From contig JAGVUS010000322.1 in the NCBI GenBank assembly GCA_019136175.1, positions 1-6,776 on the forward strand: a DNA stretch of 6,776 nt, given 5' to 3'. Source of the DNA: Chloroflexota bacterium. GTDB taxonomy: Bacteria; Chloroflexota; Anaerolineae; Anaerolineales; Anaerolineaceae. The position numbers and the translations under genes were made by a program. The notes below the pieces were generated by a model that ran no database searches, was not told the origin of the DNA, and saw only the letters and a list, made by a program, of their open reading frames with translations. Of this stretch, positions 1-5,067 are shown piece by piece; the first letter of the stretch is position 1, and the number at the start of each line of letters is the position of its first letter.

Positions 1-2
1 TT

Positions 3-668
3 GGGATGGAAAAAGCTGCCCGGGTCATTGAAATTGGTTGCGGTACAGGTGCCATTCTATCAGACATTCTGGACTCCAATCCCTCCGGGGTATACGGGCT
101 GGATATTTCTGCAGAAAATTTACACCTTGCCTCAGAAACCTCCAGCGGGTGCCACCTGACCCATGGAGATGCCCTGAACCTGCCTTTTGAATCGGGAACT
201 TTTGACCTGGTACTCTGTCATTATTTTCTTCTCTGGGTGAGCTATCCGGGTAGAGGATTGGCAGAGATGAGGCGAATCACCCGCCCCGGTGGATACGTGA
301 TTGCACTTGCAGAACCGGATTATGGCGGCAGAATTGATTTTCCTTCTCCATTGGACGAACTTGGGATTCTCCAAACCCGGTCCCTGACCAACCAGGGAGC
401 TGATGTCCACATGGGCAGAAAGCTATCCGGTTTGTTTTCATCTGCCGGATTGGTTGAAATCCAGGCTGGTGTGTTGGGAAATTATTGGAGTGAACCCCCT
501 GGCGAACAGGATCGGAAACTGGAGTGGGATGTCCTGGTTGACGATATCCTTGAGTACAAACCGGGCATGGATTTAACAGATTACCAGCTTATTGAAGAAT
601 CGGCTTGGGATCACGGCAACCGGGTGTTGTTTGTGCCCACTTTCTATGCCTGGGGAAAAGTTCCTTGA
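3..668 (+). CDS. Class I SAM-dependent methyltransferase (5' end outside window)
   Basis: This is a UbiE/Methyltransf_11-like enzyme that transfers the methyl group of S-adenosylmethionine to an unidentified substrate, probably in the cytosol. Counting from the ATG at 6, the SAM-binding motif I (VIEIGCGTG) is at residues 7-15. The acidic residue ending strand beta-2 is D33 in GLDIS, and motif II-like GDALNLPF followed by FDLVLCHY spans about 54-73. A methyltransferase of this family normally has several dozen residues before motif I. Here only six precede it and the frame is open to the window edge, so the ATG at 6 is probably internal and the gene begins upstream. The C-terminal part (about 130-220) has no motif I recognise and probably shapes the substrate pocket. 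No signal peptide or membrane segment is visible. No terminator follows the TGA at 666-668; the tRNA-Pro promoter starts 17 nt later. The fold is confident, the substrate unknown. Confidence 0.88.
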   Translation, partial: GMEKAARVIEIGCGTGAILSDILDSNPSGVYGLDISAENLHLASETSSGCHLTHGDALNLPFESGTFDLVLCHYFLLWVSYPGRGLAEMRRITRPGGYVIALAEPDYGGRIDFPSPLDELGILQTRSLTNQGADVHMGRKLSGLFSSAGLVEIQAGVLGNYWSEPPGEQDRKLEWDVLVDDILEYKPGMDLTDYQLIEESAWDHGNRVLFVPTFYAWGKVP

Positions 669-684
669 AATCCCATCATGAGAC

Positions 685-713
685 TTGGCAACCGGGAAAT
701 TGTGAAGTATAAT
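685..713 (+). promoter_or_regulatory. Sigma-70 promoter of tRNA-Pro
   Basis: A -35 box TTGGCA (685-690) and a perfect -10 box TATAAT (708-713) are separated by 17 nt. The predicted start of transcription is near 720, about 10 nt before the mature tRNA-Pro 5' end. This is what a short stable-RNA leader removed by RNase P would look like. Confidence 0.8.
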
Positions 714-729
714 CTGGGTCGTTAAGTAT

Positions 730-804
730 CGGGGCGTGGCGCAGTCCGGCTAGCGCGCTTGCATGGGGTGCAAGAGGTCGAAGGTTCAAATCCTTTCGCC
801 CCGA
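730..804 (+). tRNA. tRNA-Pro (anticodon GGG)
   Basis: The cloverleaf can be drawn by eye. A 7-bp acceptor stem pairs CGGGGCG (730-736) with CGCCCCG (797-803), and A804 is the discriminator. The first base pair is C-G, as is typical for bacterial tRNA-Pro. The anticodon stem CTTGC/GCAAG encloses the loop ATGGGGT, giving anticodon GGG, which reads CCC and CCU. The T arm is GAAGG-TTCAAAT-CCTTT, closing with a G-T wobble. The 3' CCA is not encoded (CTC follows the discriminator), so CCA must be added by tRNA nucleotidyltransferase. The gene has its own promoter and terminator, so it appears to be a single-gene unit. Confidence 0.95.
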
Positions 805-812
805 CTCACAGG

Positions 813-840
813 AAAACCGCTGATGCAGCGGTTTTTGTTT
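813..840 (+). terminator. Rho-independent terminator of tRNA-Pro
   Basis: A perfect inverted repeat AACCGCT/AGCGGTT (815-821 and 827-833), extendable by two A-T pairs to 813 and 835, closes a 5-nt GATGC loop. A T-rich tail TTTTGTTT follows. It lies 8 nt after the tRNA. Its T tail overlaps the presumed -35 box of the next gene. Confidence 0.85.
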
Positions 841-864
841 GTAAAAAAAGCCTTCTGGTATAAT
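835..864 (+). promoter_or_regulatory. Extended -10 promoter of the L,D-transpeptidase gene
   Basis: An extended -10 element TGG-TATAAT occupies 856-864. A weak -35 candidate TTGTTT (835-840) lies 18 nt upstream, within the T tail of the tRNA-Pro terminator. Transcription would begin near 871, one base before the ATG at 872, so the mRNA is predicted to be leaderless or nearly so. No Shine-Dalgarno precedes the ATG. Confidence 0.65.
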
Positions 865-871
865 TATTGAC

Positions 872-1915
872 ATGAATACTCCAAAATACACCCGAAGGGA
901 CTTCCTGAAACTGGCTGGGCTTAGCCTGGGCGCACTTGCTTTCCGCCCCTTCCTCGGTTGGGGGGAAGATCTTGAGGAGGCCGACCTGGTGCGGATCGCG
1001 ACCACATCCATCAGCGTTTACAGCCAGCCCTGGGATGAGTCCCAAATCAGGTTTCAACGCTACCGGGATGACCTTGTGCATGTATATGAGGAGGTTGTAT
1101 CCGAGCATGGCCCCTCCTGGAACCCGGTCTGGTACCGGGTCTGGGGAGGATACATCCATTCTGCCTATACACAGCGTGTGAAAACCAGACTCAATCCAAT
1201 TCTAGACACATTTTCTGCTGGTCCGCGTGTTGCGGAAGTGACGGTTCCTTATACCCAGGCACTGCGCAACCGGGCTGCCCTCGGCTGGGAACCAATCTAC
1301 CGGCTGTATTATGGTTCCATGCATTGGGTTACCGCCCTGGAAAAAGGACCGGACGGGCTGCCGTGGTACCGCCTTAAAGATGAGTTGCTGAAAATCGACT
1401 ATCATGTCCCGGCTGCTTATTTACGTTTGTTGGATGATGAGGAATTTGCTCCCATCTCGCCAGAGATAAATCCATCCCAAAAATGGATTCACGTCTCCCT
1501 GGCAAGACAAACCCTGACAGCCTACCAGGAAGACAGGGTCATCCTTGAAACCAAAGTTTCAACCGGGATCCCCCGAAAAAACCTGCCACCCGGCGCAATT
1601 CCAACAGACACCCCAACCGGGCAATTTCATGTGGAAATCAAGCTTCCATCCAAGCATATGGGGGATGGACGAATTACCAGTGATCCGGAGGCATACGAAC
1701 TTCCAGGTGTTCCCTGGGTTTGTTTCTTTGAACCAAATACCGGGGTTGCTTTACACGGCACATATTGGCACAACAATTATGGCTTGCAGATGAGCCACGG
1801 TTGCGTCAATCTTAAAAATGAAGATGCCAGGTTTCTATATCGATGGACGACACCGGTTGCAGAAGCTTCCAGCCGTTCAACCAACGGGTATGGAACCCTG
1901 GTGATTGTGGAATAA
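872..1915 (+). CDS. Tat-exported L,D-transpeptidase (YkuD domain)
   Basis: The predicted 347-residue protein is an L,D-transpeptidase acting outside the membrane on peptidoglycan, forming 3-3 cross-links or attaching proteins to stem peptides through a cysteine acyl-enzyme. The N-terminus is a clear twin-arginine signal, TRRDFLKLAG, with R8-R9 followed by a hydrophobic stretch to about residue 28. No convincing AxA cleavage site is seen, so it could remain anchored. Residues about 38-190 look like two SH3-like beta modules, a common arrangement ahead of YkuD. The YkuD domain runs from about W205 to the end and carries the signature HG at 295 and SHGCVNL with H309 and catalytic C311. The catalytic motif is intact. 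The start is fixed by the Tat motif and by the promoter 7 nt upstream; there is no ribosome-binding site. The last 39 bp overlap the 3' end of hemW on the opposite strand. The exact reaction product in this organism is unknown. Confidence 0.93.
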   Translation: MNTPKYTRRDFLKLAGLSLGALAFRPFLGWGEDLEEADLVRIATTSISVYSQPWDESQIRFQRYRDDLVHVYEEVVSEHGPSWNPVWYRVWGGYIHSAYTQRVKTRLNPILDTFSAGPRVAEVTVPYTQALRNRAALGWEPIYRLYYGSMHWVTALEKGPDGLPWYRLKDELLKIDYHVPAAYLRLLDDEEFAPISPEINPSQKWIHVSLARQTLTAYQEDRVILETKVSTGIPRKNLPPGAIPTDTPTGQFHVEIKLPSKHMGDGRITSDPEAYELPGVPWVCFFEPNTGVALHGTYWHNNYGLQMSHGCVNLKNEDARFLYRWTTPVAEASSRSTNGYGTLVIVE

Positions 1916-3112
1916 CGCTGGCGGTGGACAGCCAACAAATTCCATGAAAACCCGGTTTCCCAGCAGCCAGCCCCTGCGCGTCAGGCGGAGATGGCGACCA
2001 TCCATTGGGACCCACTCCAACAGCCCTTCCTGAATAAGTTTTTGGATTTGGCGAGGGAATGCCTCCTCAAGGGAAATGCCAAACCGGTCAATAAATTCAC
2101 CTTCGTCAACCCCCTCGTGGGTCATCCTGAGCCCCATCATCATCATTTCTTCAGCCTGTTCCCAACGGCTGATTGCCTTCAACTCCACAGTAGCAGAACT
2201 GCCCGGAGTTGTTTGAGGTCCCCCTGCTTGCATTTTTTGTATGTAAGCTCCAATCTGGCTGGCATTCACTGTTCGAATCCCATCCAGGTATCCGTGCGCA
2301 CCCGCCCCAAGACCAAAATATGGCTGCAAACGCCAATACTGCATGTTGTGCCGGCATTGCATCCAACCCCGGATTGGATCGAGAAGCGCCCAGTTGGAAA
2401 TTTCATACGAGCGAAAACCAGCTTTTTCCAATCGCTCCGCCGCCCATTCATACATATCCGCACCAGCGTCCGGGTCAGGAGCTTCCACCAATCCCCGTTT
2501 CAACCATTTCCCCAATGGAGTTTCATCCTCGATGGTTAATCCATAAAAGGAGACATGTTCCGGCTGCAAGGAGATTGTGTATTCCACTGTGTTTTGCCAC
2601 TGCCGTATGGTCTGCCCGGGTAATCCAAAGATGAGATCCAGGCTGAGATGATCAAACCCTGCTGACCGTGCCTGTGATACCGACTTTTGGATTGCGTACA
2701 CATCATGGATCCGCCCAAGAAAAACCAGCTCTTCGGGATTGGCAGACTGCATGCCAATACTCAAACGGTTAATCCCTATCCTTCGCATGCCATCCAATGA
2801 TTCCAATGTGACTGTCCCCGGATTGGCTTCCGCACTGATTTCCGCACCCGGGAGTACCTGAAAAACATTTTGTATCGTGGTAAGGATTTTCTGGAATTGG
2901 TTCAGGGACAATACAGAGGGAGTACCTCCGCCAAAATAAATGGTGTGAACAGGCAGCCCATCCCCCCCAACCTGAACTATTTCTTTGCAAAGCGCATCCA
3001 CATAGGCAGGCAGGAACGCTTCCATCCCTGCATAAGTGACAAAATCACAATAATGGCACCGTTTTTGGCAAAAGGGTATATGAATGTAAATGCTGTATAG
3101 TGGGTCCACCAT
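1877..3112 (-). CDS. hemW: HemW-type radical SAM protein (haem chaperone, HemN-like)
   Basis: This 411-residue radical-SAM protein belongs to the HemN/HemW family. HemW binds haem and is implicated in delivering it to acceptor proteins such as respiratory enzymes. Residues IHIPFCQKRCHYCDF hold the [4Fe-4S]-binding CX3CX2C at C15, C19 and C22. The next residues are DF rather than the extra cysteine of true oxygen-independent coproporphyrinogen oxidase (HemN), which favours HemW. Other family marks are GGGTPS (61-66), EANPGT (95-100), GINRLSIGMQS (113-123), DLIFGLPGQT (159-168) and the HemW-type RHNMQYW (254-260), with a C-terminal HemN_C-like region. I chose the ATG at 3112 because it sits directly before the conserved SIYIHIPFC. 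An in-frame extension to 3220 has no family-like sequence and would run into the divergent promoter. No Shine-Dalgarno or clear promoter is seen. Its 3' end overlaps the convergent transpeptidase gene by 39 bp with no terminator. Confidence 0.94.
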   Translation of the reverse strand: MVDPLYSIYIHIPFCQKRCHYCDFVTYAGMEAFLPAYVDALCKEIVQVGGDGLPVHTIYFGGGTPSVLSLNQFQKILTTIQNVFQVLPGAEISAEANPGTVTLESLDGMRRIGINRLSIGMQSANPEELVFLGRIHDVYAIQKSVSQARSAGFDHLSLDLIFGLPGQTIRQWQNTVEYTISLQPEHVSFYGLTIEDETPLGKWLKRGLVEAPDPDAGADMYEWAAERLEKAGFRSYEISNWALLDPIRGWMQCRHNMQYWRLQPYFGLGAGAHGYLDGIRTVNASQIGAYIQKMQAGGPQTTPGSSATVELKAISRWEQAEEMMMMGLRMTHEGVDEGEFIDRFGISLEEAFPRQIQKLIQEGLLEWVPMDGRHLRLTRRGWLLGNRVFMEFVGCPPPALFHNHQGSIPVG

Positions 3113-3159
3113 AAATCGAAGGATATCACACCTGGCGGGTGCGTGCAAACCTGCTGCTC

Positions 3160-3186
3160 TTGACGAAAAAATCATTATGGTATAAT
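3160..3186 (+). promoter_or_regulatory. Extended -10 promoter of the LysM protein gene
   Basis: TTGACG (3160-3165) and an extended -10 TGG-TATAAT (3178-3186) are separated by 15 nt. This is shorter than ideal, but the TGN extension can compensate. The -10 lies inside an odd-centred inverted repeat GGTAT-A-ATACC (3179-3189), which also gives TATTAT on the minus strand, towards hemW. No good minus-strand -35 accompanies it. The predicted start of transcription is near 3193. Confidence 0.65.
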
Positions 3187-3193
3187 ACCGGAG

Positions 3194-3211
3194 CCGGGGA
3201 ATTTGCCCCGG
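3194..3211 (+). promoter_or_regulatory. GC-rich hairpin at the start of the LysM mRNA leader
   Basis: CCGGGG (3194-3199) pairs perfectly with CCCCGG (3206-3211) around the loop AATTTG. It lies at the predicted 5' end of the transcript, 17 nt before the ATG at 3229. There is no U-run after it, so it is not a standard terminator. It could protect the 5' end of the mRNA, or simply be structural. Confidence 0.5.
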
Positions 3212-3228
3212 TCCTTTCAAAATTGCCT

Positions 3229-4374
3229 ATGAGTACACCCAATACAACCTCCTCAAAAAAATGTCCCACCTGCGGTTCGCCGGTAAGTGAGAACGCCACC
3301 CGCTGCCTGGTTTGCGGTCGCACGCTCGCTCCCACTCCAACCGCCAAAGCCGAGAAATCTTCCGGAGTCACAACCCCCCGGCTGCCGAGGCTTACCCTAT
3401 CATTGCCGATTGCAATTGGTCTTGTCATCCTCCTCATCGCCATTGGAGCAGGTACTGTGTACGGTGTGTTAAGTGGAACCGGGCGGGTACTTGAACCTAC
3501 CCAGACTCCCACGGTCACCATCACTCCCACGCTGACTTTAACCCCCACCGCAACTCTGACCGGCACTCCTGTTCCCACAGCCACACCGGAACCGCCCATC
3601 GAATATACCGTGAAAGCCAATGATTCCTGCATTACCATTGCTGTGGCATTTGATGTATCTGTGGCAAGCATTATTGTAGCTAACAATCTCGATGCTCAAT
3701 GCACCACACTGCGGATTGGTCAAACCCTGCTGATTCCCCGCCCCACACCAACGGTCACGCCTTTACCCACGTCCACATTAGGTGCCGCGGAAGCAACTGA
3801 GGCTGCCTGCACAAAAATCAGCTACACGGTTACCTCCAACGACACCCTCAGTTCCATTGCCGCCAACTATGCCGTCCCGGTGTCTGCAATCAAGGAATAC
3901 AATGGCATGACCAGCGACATCGTTTATGAAGGTCAAAACCTGGTCATTCCGCTTTGCCAGCGGCTCCCCACCCCCGGACCAACTCCCACGCCCACCCCAC
4001 CCCCGCCCTACGCAGCTCCGAACCTGCTTCAACCTGCTGATGGCTCCGCATTCACAGGTGCCGATGAGGTTGTAGCCCTCCAGTGGGCAGCAGTTGGTAC
4101 ACTGCGCGAGAATGAAGCTTACGCTGTTACCATCGAAGATGTCACCAACGGCAACCGGAAACTGGTGGAATATGTGAACGACACCAAGTACACAGTCCCA
4201 ACCAGTTTTCGACCCAACGACACCATCCCGCACATTCTGCGGTGGTATGTAGTCACTGTTCGGCAAATCGGTTCCAGCAAGGACGGTCAACCCATCTACG
4301 AACCCGCTGGTGCAATCAGTATTCCCAGGGTCTTCACCTGGTGGAGTTCCGCCAGTCCAACCCAGTCACCATAG
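3229..4374 (+). CDS. Membrane-anchored zinc-ribbon / double LysM cell-wall-binding protein
   Basis: This predicted 381-residue single-pass membrane protein joins a cytoplasmic metal-binding module to an external peptidoglycan-binding part. In order: a short zinc ribbon with CPTC (12-15) and CLVC (26-29); a basic linker; one transmembrane helix (about 57-81); a Thr/Pro-rich spacer (about 90-123); LysM 1 (about 125-170, YTVKANDS through LLIP); a second TP-rich spacer; LysM 2 (about 198-242, YTVTSNDTLSSIA through LVIP); a third TP-rich stretch (247-260); and a C-terminal beta-rich, FnIII/Ig-like domain (about 262-370). Each LysM has two cysteines (134/158 and 194/243), plausible disulfide pairs outside the cell. 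The ATG at 3229 starts directly ahead of the zinc ribbon. An in-frame upstream ATG at 3139 lies before the promoter and encodes unrelated sequence. No Shine-Dalgarno is present. LysM domains bind N-acetylglucosamine-containing glycans; no catalytic domain is visible, so a scaffold or envelope-tethering role is inferred. Confidence 0.9.
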   Translation: MSTPNTTSSKKCPTCGSPVSENATRCLVCGRTLAPTPTAKAEKSSGVTTPRLPRLTLSLPIAIGLVILLIAIGAGTVYGVLSGTGRVLEPTQTPTVTITPTLTLTPTATLTGTPVPTATPEPPIEYTVKANDSCITIAVAFDVSVASIIVANNLDAQCTTLRIGQTLLIPRPTPTVTPLPTSTLGAAEATEAACTKISYTVTSNDTLSSIAANYAVPVSAIKEYNGMTSDIVYEGQNLVIPLCQRLPTPGPTPTPTPPPPYAAPNLLQPADGSAFTGADEVVALQWAAVGTLRENEAYAVTIEDVTNGNRKLVEYVNDTKYTVPTSFRPNDTIPHILRWYVVTVRQIGSSKDGQPIYEPAGAISIPRVFTWWSSASPTQSP

Positions 4375-4392
4375 GAATGTTGCAGTAAAATC

Positions 4393-4424
4393 AAAAACGC
4401 ACCTGAAAATCAGGTGCGTTTTTT
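4393..4424. terminator. Bidirectional rho-independent terminator between convergent genes
   Basis: The 14-bp perfect inverted repeat from 4393-4406 to 4410-4423 closes an AAA loop; its GC-rich core is CGCACCTGA/TCAGGTGCG. A-run and T-run flanks give a U tail on either strand. It lies 18 nt after the LysM stop and 15 nt past the stop of the minus-strand gene ending at 4440, so it can serve both. Confidence 0.9.
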
Positions 4425-4439
4425 GAATCAGGTCAGTAA

Positions 4440-4856
4440 TTACAGGCTGGATTGGAACTGTTTCCAGGCACCCACCCAGGGGGTGCCGATCCGCGAGCGC
4501 GGGGTAACTTTAACTGAAGAAAGCTTCCCGGCAATCTGTGTGACCAGTCCAGCGATCATTGCCCAATCCTCCACCAAAAGGGCTTGCTTCATCTGCTCGG
4601 CAAGCCTTCCCGCCCAATCCCATTCCATCCGAAAACGGTCCGCTTTAACCCAGTACCCGCGTTTCTCCCATGCCTGGACTGAAGTTTCAACGGTGCTTGA
4701 GATTTCCTGGAGAGCTAATACAATATAAGCAGCGGCATCATGGGCGGTTTCATTCGGTTCCGGTTGCATCATCAGTTCCCGTAATGCACCGATGATGCTT
4801 CGACTCAGCAGGTTGCGTTGTTTCCCGGCACTGTCTGGGTTAATCACTCGACTCAT
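4440..4856 (-). CDS. Small helical protein of unknown function (138 residues)
   Basis: I do not recognise this family. The ATG at 4856 is chosen because GGAG (minus strand, 4866-4863) sits 6 nt upstream; a longer in-frame start at 4901 would pass through this site and the -10 box. The product looks soluble and mostly alpha-helical. A basic segment (about 12-30, including KQRNLLSRSIIGALRELM) is followed by an Ala-rich helix (38-62) and a Trp/Arg-rich stretch (about 63-82, WEKRGYWVKADRFRMEWDWA). A further helix spans about 84-112, and a short basic tail holds PRSRIGTPWVGAWKQF. No signal peptide, membrane segment or cysteine cluster is present. Ordinary base use, a ribosome-binding site, an upstream -10 box and a shared downstream terminator all support a real gene. 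It is divergent from tRNA-Leu-tig-clpP, but that alone does not indicate a role. Confidence 0.8.
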   Translation of the reverse strand: MSRVINPDSAGKQRNLLSRSIIGALRELMMQPEPNETAHDAAAYIVLALQEISSTVETSVQAWEKRGYWVKADRFRMEWDWAGRLAEQMKQALLVEDWAMIAGLVTQIAGKLSSVKVTPRSRIGTPWVGAWKQFQSSL

Positions 4857-4862
4857 GCATAT

Positions 4863-4866
4863 CTCC
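4863..4866 (-). promoter_or_regulatory. Ribosome-binding site deciding the start of the 138-residue gene
   Basis: On the minus strand GGAG lies 6 nt before the ATG at 4856. This supports that start over the longer in-frame one at 4901. Confidence 0.7.
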
Positions 4867-4899
4867 AAAACATGGTAATTGTTGTTGCAAAACCCCCAC

Positions 4900-4928
4900 A
4901 TTATAAACGATTATTGACGATCAAACCG
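4900..4928 (-). promoter_or_regulatory. Putative promoter of the 138-residue gene
   Basis: On the minus strand a perfect TATAAT occupies 4905-4900. At 17 nt spacing the -35 position reads CGGTTT (4928-4923), a weak match. Transcription would begin near 4893, leaving a leader of about 37 nt. It overlaps the divergent tRNA-Leu promoter. Confidence 0.5.
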
Positions 4929-4942
4929 CTTGCGCTTATAAT
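4914..4942 (+). promoter_or_regulatory. Sigma-70 promoter of tRNA-Leu (and probably tig-clpP)
   Basis: TTGACG (4914-4919) and a perfect TATAAT (4937-4942) are exactly 17 nt apart, a near-consensus strong promoter. The predicted start is near 4949, only about 4 nt before the mature tRNA. No separate promoter is visible between the tRNA and tig, so this one may also drive those genes. Confidence 0.8.
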
Positions 4943-4952
4943 TTCCACGCTT

Positions 4953-5034
4953 GGGGAAGTGCTGGAACTGGCAGACAGGCATGACTTAGGATCATGTGTC
5001 GAAAGGCGTGCGGGTTCAAGTCCCGCCTTCCCCA
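4953..5034 (+). tRNA. tRNA-Leu (anticodon TAG)
   Basis: This is a class II tRNA of 82 nt. The acceptor stem pairs GGGGAAG (4953-4959) with CTTCCCC (5027-5033), with A5034 as discriminator. The anticodon stem CATGA/TCATG encloses the loop CTTAGGA, giving anticodon TAG, which reads CUN leucine codons, chiefly CUA. A long variable arm follows (TGTCGAAAGGCG region), as expected for leucine. The T arm is GCGGG-TTCAAGT-CCCGC. CCA is not encoded (CAG follows the discriminator). No terminator lies between it and tig 33 nt downstream, so it may be cut from the 5' end of the tig-clpP transcript. Confidence 0.95.
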
Positions 5035-5054
5035 CAGTAAAAAAAACACGAAAC

Positions 5055-5060
5055 GAAGGA
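5055..5060 (+). promoter_or_regulatory. Ribosome-binding site supporting the TTG start of tig
   Basis: GAAGGA ends 7 nt before the TTG at 5068. No ATG or GTG in this frame lies nearby upstream, so this site fixes the unusual start codon. Confidence 0.8.
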
Positions 5061-5067
5061 TACTGCT

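Noticed and set aside
730..804. tRNA-Pro as an integration (att) site for a mobile element
   Set aside because: No integrase gene and no repeated copy of the tRNA 3' end were seen within the window.
1991..2539. Plus-strand open frame inside hemW
   Set aside because: It lies entirely opposite well-conserved hemW motifs, its product has no recognisable domain and no ribosome-binding site was seen.
3194..3211. Hairpin considered as a terminator or attenuator
   Set aside because: There is no U-run after the stem and no alternative antiterminator pairing was obvious, so I list it only as a leader hairpin.
3113..3220. N-terminal extension of HemW to a start at 3220 or 3175
   Set aside because: The added residues do not resemble HemW N-termini, and the extension runs through the divergent LysM promoter and hairpin. 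The ATG at 3112 abuts the conserved IHIPFC motif.
3126..3686. Long minus-strand open frame opposite the LysM gene, rich in Val and Gly
   Set aside because: It mirrors the Thr/Pro-rich linker codons of the real gene, has repetitive VGV composition and overlaps its promoter. It is a shadow frame.
3778..4290. Minus-strand open frame opposite the second LysM domain
   Set aside because: The opposite strand encodes clear LysM and beta-domain sequence; the antisense product is low-complexity Gly/Val-rich.
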